Positions 58,311 to 64,000 of a stretch of 64,000 nucleotides of DNA are shown piece by piece. This stretch comes from Albula goreensis (Eukaryota; Chordata; Actinopteri; Albuliformes; Albulidae). Position numbers and translations under genes: made by a program. Numbering within the stretch: the stretch's first letter is position 1; the number at the start of each line of letters is the position of its first letter. The notes beneath the pieces are model-generated. The model made no database searches, was not told the origin of the DNA, and was given only the letters and a program-made list of their open reading frames with translations. The stretch is taken from positions 36,779,386 through 36,843,385 of the forward strand of contig CM040750.1 of the NCBI GenBank assembly GCA_022829145.1, given 5' to 3'.

Positions 58311-58457
58311 GCTGTGCTGCAGAGTGATCCATCAGGCCAGCACAACACTACTGAGGCCTGCTGATTAGCCAAACATTAAGGATGCGTCATTGTTTTGTTT
58401 TGTGTTCTGTTGCTTTTGCATCTCACCATGTACTCCAGCACTCCCACACACATGCGC

Positions 58458-58467
58458 GCACACACAC

Positions 58468-58536
<69 letters not shown>
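58458..58536. repeat. (CA)n microsatellite
   Basis: CA repeat of about 80 bases, the last 62 nearly pure. Confidence 0.95.
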
Positions 58537-58538
<2 letters not shown>

Positions 58539-58539
58539 G

Positions 58540-60065
58540 GCTCCCCCACACACTGTGACACATGAAGCCCCAGCACACTCTGCCAGACAATGGTCAGACC
58601 GCCAGGAAATGGAGAAAGAGTGAGGGAGAGGAAGGGGAGAGAGAGAGAGAGAGAGAGATGGGGGGAGAGAGAGCGCAGGATGAATGTCTTCCATATGAAA
58701 ATATATATTTAAACAGAAATCATCTCTCAGGTTGAATGCCTGACTAAACTGATGTCTGTGAGTCATATAATCTTCATTCATTCTTCAGTAATATTTTTTT
58801 TTTTTACATTCCTCTGTAATGTATTTTTTTGTTATTAAATATTTATTTGATTCATTTATTTCCATGTACTTTTTTTTCCTTTTGGCTTCATCTTTCCCTT
58901 TTCTATAAATAGGTAAAATGAGATGTGACGGGAAGATTAGATTTATTTCCTCCAATGGAATTTTTACCTGCACGCACCTGTTGCCACTGGTACTCCATCA
59001 GGTGTTCTGCAGGCCCTCTGCACCTGTAAATATTCTACTTTTTATAAATCCATGCACCTGAAAACATTGTACTTTCTACATAAGTCTACACCTGTATATG
59101 TTCTATTTTCTGCACAAGATTTATGTAAATGTTCTGCTTTCTACAAACTGTATCTGTAGATAATATATTTTGATATTCTATTTTCTTCATATCTCCACAC
59201 CTCTAACTGCATGAATAGATGTACATAATCACTCCTGAACCATCAACATTTCACCCCTCTGTGACAAATGCAATTATGCAGAATGCCACATGACTGACTC
59301 TCACACAATGACATGCAATAGTAACAAAATGGATTCTCCTTATTTCATAAAAAGTTGCATTTTTTCAAGCTTTTTGCAAGCAAGTGTTTTTTTTCCCCAC
59401 AGTGCCAATAATGTGTAAACCCGTGGATAACTGACCATCCTGATGGAAATTATTATGTAATTATCATGATTATTATAATCTTTGAGAATCATTTTCAAGG
59501 AGGGAGAAAGGGAATGATATAATGATGTATAAAGAATAGTGATTTATAAAAAGAGGAAAGAGGAGAATAAATGAGAGGAAATTGTTTTTTTTTGTCAGAG
59601 ATCAGAGAAGGTGGGGAGAGATGGGAAGATAAGAGGACACGCGAAAGGAAAGAGTGACATATCCCACCTCACGTGGCGGCGGCCGAGGCCCGCCCCGCCG
59701 TCGTTAAGCGGGCTCGCTTCTCATTTAAATTTCTGACACCTTCACCAGGAAATGAGAGGAGGAGTACAGTAAGGACATTATTATTAAAATAACGTGAATG
59801 GCTGCTCTGCCTGGGCCCGGCGCGCTTCCTGGAGCCCTGTAGATATCATCTCCCAACTGCACCAGCACAGCCCTGCCACGTACCGCCGCGGGACAGGGCA
59901 GGTAACACCAACTGCATGTTCGCGCTTGACGTTATACGTTTGTGAAATAATTTTACTTTCTTTTCTGCACCATCTCCCCTCAATCCCAGTCAGATGGTTA
60001 TCTTACACTTTGTGCGAGTGACCTTGCTGTTTGTTTATTTGTTTGTTTGCTTGTTCATTCGTTTG
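58540..60065. other. Intergenic; small GC-rich patch at 59680-59715
   Basis: AT-rich overall. The patch with CACGTGGCGGCGGCCGAGGC and CGCCCCGCCGTCG stands out for CpG and an E box, but no gene start follows. Confidence 0.4.
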
Positions 60066-60066
60066 T

Positions 60067-60275
60067 TCGTTCAGAAGACATTCTTCTCCAGAGCAACAAG
60101 CGCTACTTCTTTTTGTAACACTGTCTTCCATTTTTACATCTGGGATATTTACTGTGGCAATTCAGGTTAAATTACCTTCTGCTCAAGGGCACAACGGCAG
60201 TGCCACACCTGGGAATTGCACCTGCAACCTCAGGAGGCCCAGCCCCATTCCTCTAACCATTACAGCACAACGCCA
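60067..60275 (+). mobile_element. Teleost SINE-like fragment
   Basis: TTCAGAAGACATTCTTCTCC with AGAGCAACAAGCGC is a diverged SINE core. It is followed by AGGTTAAATTACCTTCTGCT, CAAGGGCACAACGGCAGTGC, CACACCTGGGAATTGCACCT and the tail CTCTAACCATTACAGCACAA. The order matches the copies at 23934 and 62554 and is more complete in the middle. Confidence 0.65.
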
Positions 60276-60279
60276 AATT

Positions 60280-61061
60280 CTGTCAGAACTATGAGAGACT
60301 GAACCAATGCCAGCGTTAACCACTGCAGGGAAAGCATTGCCACTTTGGGCCATCATAAACATTAAATAATATTAGTCTAGAACTGGCAGCTAGCTGGTGA
60401 AACTAGTAAGACTGAGAATGGAACAGTCTATAGTGACTGATAGACCAAGTTGGTCATTATGACCTCATATCCTGAGCAACCATGCCCGGTTTCTCCCTTC
60501 TAGGTCCCTAACTCTCAGTTTCACATTTGGAGTATTTCTTTACTGTCGTCGATGTATCCTTACTTTTCATGGAAGTAAGTCAAGGGTCTGTTATGAAGCA
60601 TATTGTAGCAAATGATTGTGGGTGATGAACTGTACAAATACATCTGATTGCACTTTATTCTGAACGATGAATTACAGGATACAGGAAGGCACATTGAACA
60701 GTTCTGTCAGACTCAATGAACCGAACAAACACAGTGTTTTCCTGCAGAGTACAGTGGCTTTTGAATTGGCTAATAAGAGTGAGCGACTGATTGTGTGTTT
60801 TGTAGCCCCACCTACTTTGAGGTTGATAAGGTGTCACCACCATTGCCTGCAGTTTTACACTGAAGCAAAGTGGCCTGAAGTCTCCTCAAAGGGAATCGAG
60901 CTTTATGGTTTTGACGCTCATGTAAATATGCGTAAACACACATACACACATGCTCAAAACCGAACAAGGAATCTTACATTAAAAGGGACACTCAAAATCA
61001 GGAACTGTATAAATGGATGCTATGCTAAATTAAGATGAACAAACATGCCCACACACGCACG

Positions 61062-61097
<36 letters not shown>

Positions 61098-62150
61098 AAC
61101 TAAAGCTGACACATAAAATCAGGTACCAAATAAACCCTGTCTACTCAGAACAGACAAATGCTTAAGGAGTCTTGAATAAAAAAGAACATTCTAATAAGGT
61201 ACTGTATGATCAAAATTTCAATTCAAAACACACACACGCGCACTCGCATACACACACACGTGCACACACATAAATTAAAACAAAACCTTAAATAAAAGAA
61301 GATATTCACTCTGGGCCGAGCATTGTACGAACTTTTTCAGTATAAATTGTCAGGCTGAGCACAGCTTAGCAGAAGTGGGTATTGTTGACCATGAGTGTTT
61401 CTGTTTTTTTTTTTTTCACAGGCGTTAAAGATTATGTCAGAGGTTACCCAACCCAGTAACGAGCTCAGGACGCTGTCCCTGTTTCACTGTTTGCATAACA
61501 GACTGCTGTTTTTGCAGCCATGAGGACAGGCCTCATACCTCATAAGAGGTTATATAAAAGAGGAGAAAATGTAATTACTGCAGACACGCTTCTGCTGGAG
61601 GAGACGACACCCTTCGCTGTGCGGAGAGAGACATGGCTGTGTGGCTAGCGGCTTGCTTCCCAGACCAACACTGGAACGGGGCCATTACGCCTCTGTCACG
61701 ACCCCTCTCTCCTGATTGTGGGGCTGATGCTTTTAAACAAAAAGGTTTTTTTTTCCCCAAAAAACAACAACAGAAAAAGACAGTCTATGAATAGAAATGA
61801 AATGATAGGCTTTTAAATTACTTGTAATGTGATATGCTGGTGTCTTTTCTCCCTCTCTCTCCCTCTCCCTCTCCCTCTCTCTCGCTCTATCTCTCATTCT
61901 GAACAAAATCCCAGATCATTTCAAAATCTCTACGGGCAAGTTGGGCGCACTGCCAAACACTGGGCAGAGCAGAATGGCACGATGCCCACACCCCAGACTG
62001 CACCAGGAAGGAAGGGAAAAAAAAACAACAAAAAAAGCCACCAGGAAGTACATGGACCAGAGAGAACAGGCAGAGTGGTTTTCTCTGCCAATCATTTACC
62101 CAGAATTCCTTGGGCTCAGTGGCCCATGCACTGGGGCCAAGGACAGGGGG
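60280..62150. other. Intergenic, no gene recognised
   Basis: Includes (CA)n at 61057-61093 and CT-rich DNA at 61850-61895. No exon was supported. Confidence 0.45.
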
Positions 62151-62154
62151 ACCG

Positions 62155-62300
62155 GGGTGTGTATGCGTGTGTGTGTTTATGTGTGTGTACATGAACATGA
62201 GTGTGAATTTTGGTGTGTGAGGGAATGTGTGAGTGTGTGTGAGCATGTGTGTGTATAAACATGAGTTTGAATGTGGGTGTGTGAGTGTGTGTGTGAGTAG
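62155..62300. repeat. GT-rich compound microsatellite
   Basis: Interrupted GT repeat with GAGT and ATGAG interruptions. Confidence 0.85.
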
Positions 62301-62553
62301 CAGTGGGGGGGTGATTGGGTTATAATGGGGAGGAGGTCCTTCATGGGGGTTTGTTGTGTGAGTTGGGGGCGGGAGAGGGGAGGGGCGGGTTTGGTCTCAT
62401 GTGGTGTTGAGCTGATACCCTCCAGAACACTGTTTGCTCCATTGCTCCAGCTGCGGCCGGTCAAAGGCCCTCACTCAGGGGCAGTGTGAATCCCCTCCCC
62501 CCTGGGGCAGGGCTGGAGGTGAGAGCCCCAGTTGTCACTCTTTCATCACATCT

Positions 62554-62740
62554 CATTTACATTCAGGGAATTTAGCAGATGCTCTTATCCAGCGCCATCT
62601 GCACAGGTTACATTTTTATACACTATCCATTTGTACCGCTGTATATCTTTCTCAGGTAGCTCGGATGAAGTATCTTGCTTAAGGGTACTACCTGGGAATC
62701 CAGCCTGAAAACTATGAGTTTCTGCTGTATCTGTCACCTC
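62554..62740 (+). mobile_element. Teleost SINE-like fragment
   Basis: CATTTACATTCAGGGAATTT, AGCAGATGCTCTTATCCAGC, then CTATCCATTTGTACCGCTGT, a CTTGCTTAAGGGTACTACCT block and GGGAATCCAGCCTG follow the same order as the other two long copies. The TTTGTAY block is shared with the 23.9 kb copy and the AAGGG..GGGAAT block with the 60.1 kb copy. The 60-bp minisatellite B begins directly after it. Confidence 0.65.
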
Positions 62741-62747
62741 ACATGCA

Positions 62748-63612
62748 AGGTTTATACCTCTCTGCTGTAAGCCTGGTGAAAGCAGTGCAGTTCAGAGCGA
62801 TAGTGCCAGGTTTATACCTCTCTGCTGTGAGCCTGGTGAAAGCAGTGCAGTTCAGAGCGATAGTGCCAGGTTTATACCTCTCTGCTGTGAGCCTGGTGAA
62901 AGCAGTGCAGTTCAGAGCGATAGTGCCAGGTTTATACCTCTCTGCTGTGAGCCTGGTGAAAGCAGTGCAGTTCAGAGTGATAGTGCCAGGTTTATACCTC
63001 TCTGCTGTAAGCCTGGTGAAAGCAGTGCAGTTCAGAGTGATAGTGCCAGGTTTATACCTCTCTGCTGTAAGCCTGGTGAAAGCAGTGCAGCTCAGAGTGA
63101 TAGTGCCAGGTTTATACCTCTTTGCTGTAAGCCTGGTGAAAGCAGTGCAGTTCAGAGCGATAGTGCCAGGTTTATACCTCTCTGCTGCAGCCTGGTGAAA
63201 GCAGTGCAGTTCAGAGCGATAGTGCCAGGTTTATACCTCTCTGCTGTAAGCCTGGTGAAAGCAGTGCAGTTCAGAGTGATAGTGCCTACCTCTCTGCTGT
63301 AAGCCTGGTGAAAGCAGTGCAGTTCAGAGCGATAGTGCCAGGTTTATACCTCTCTGCTGTAAGCTTGGTGAAAGCAGTGCAGTTCAGAGTGATAGTGCCA
63401 GGTCTATACCTCTCTGCTGTAAGCCAGTGAAAGCAGTGCAGTTAGTAGTGCCAGGTTTATACCTCTCTGCTGTAAGCCTGGTGAAAGCAGTGCAGTTCAG
63501 AGTGATAGTGCCAGGTTTATACCTCTCTGCTGTAAGCCTGGTGAAAGCAGTGCAGTTCAGAGTGATAGTGCCAGGTTTATACCTCTCTGCTGTAAGCCTG
63601 GTCAGTGCAGTT
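62748..63612. repeat. 60-bp minisatellite, array B (about 14 units)
   Basis: Same unit and orientation as array A at 12422-13568, 50 kb away. The first units have CTGTGAGCCTGG where array A has CTGTAAGCCTGG, and most early units carry the C form of AGAGYGATAG. Short deletions occur near 63188, 63288, 63425 and at the right end (63602). Confidence 0.97.
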
Positions 63613-64000
63613 CTCACTCACTCAATCACATTTACCAGCTTAAACCTATTTTCACGCAGGTATAAAAACACCACATACCTCACCTCCTGTCATGGTCAGA
63701 ATTTCTTCCCCATCTCCACCTTTATCCTTGTCTTTCAGATCATTTAGCTTTCTCTGTCCAACACGGTCAGACTGTTAGATCAAATAAGATCAAATACTAA
63801 TGCCGTCATCACCATTGCTCCCAATGACCAAGCAATAAACTCCTTCCAAACTCTTTATAAACACATTCATGTTGTATGAATATGTACTCTACTAAAATAT
63901 TAACAACATGTGTGCTCCCCTCCAATGCCTACTGGCTGGGATCACTGCCGCAAAAAATGTGTCAGTATGAAGAGACCGTTGTGTGAAATTATGGGAATGG
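63613..64000. other. Intergenic, no gene recognised
   Basis: AT-rich DNA to the window end with no tandem repeat, exon or regulatory motif that I can support. Confidence 0.5.

Noticed and set aside
57430-58372. 300- and 267-codon Ser-Leu-Thr-His frames
   Set aside because: Translation of the (GAGT)n array on the - strand in two different frames.
62743-63198. 151-codon frame with the same 20-residue repeat
   Set aside because: Second copy of the same minisatellite. Recurrence of the peptide reflects recurrence of the DNA repeat.

Overview
The window reads as teleost fish nuclear DNA. It has spliced genes with AG/GT borders and vertebrate poly(A) signals, very many GT/CA microsatellites, and at least eleven minisatellite arrays. 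It also has fish-type dispersed repeats, including SINE fragments, a Tc1-like relic and an LTR-like tail. The exact lineage cannot be resolved from what I can see. There are no bacterial, phage or CRISPR features and no recognisable tRNA or rRNA genes.

Only two protein genes can be supported. At the left edge, + strand, is the last coding exon of a Polycomb-group gene that ends in a SAM domain and is best called scmh1 (630-758). Its ~1 kb 3' UTR ends near a poly(A) signal at 1733-1738. On the - strand, 18641-19413, is the single coding exon of a CITED transcriptional co-regulator, best called cited4. It has a clear intron acceptor just before the ATG, a likely non-coding first exon near 21.0-21.2 kb with TATA and CCAAT boxes, and an AU-rich 3' UTR. 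As given, the cited4 reading frame needs one extra base near codon 56 to join an N-terminal part to the conserved C-terminal p300/CBP-binding part. SCMH1 and CITED4 are also neighbours on human 1p34, which supports both names. Here the two genes are convergent.

Layout: 0-1.8 kb, end of scmh1; 1.8-17.1 kb, intergenic DNA with minisatellites (27, 45, ~110 and 60 bp units), microsatellites and two CTCF-like motifs facing each other; 17.1-21.3 kb, cited4; 22.15-22.3 kb, a small CpG-rich patch; 23.9-25.3 kb, a SINE whose 3' tail has expanded into a 47-bp minisatellite, followed by a 540-bp GT block; 25-64 kb, a gene-poor tract with further minisatellites (37, 33 and 36 bp, and GAGT-rich), an LTR-like tail, foldback elements and SINE fragments.

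Two minisatellite families occur twice, far apart. The 60-bp family is at 12.4 and 62.7 kb in the same orientation. The 37-bp family is at 27.1 and 45.4 kb in opposite orientations. I found no convincing new multi-gene system. The points most worth following are the cited4 frameshift, the twin minisatellite families, the SINE-tail array, arrays carrying repeated transcription-factor-like motifs, and one isolated candidate exon at 33.4 kb.
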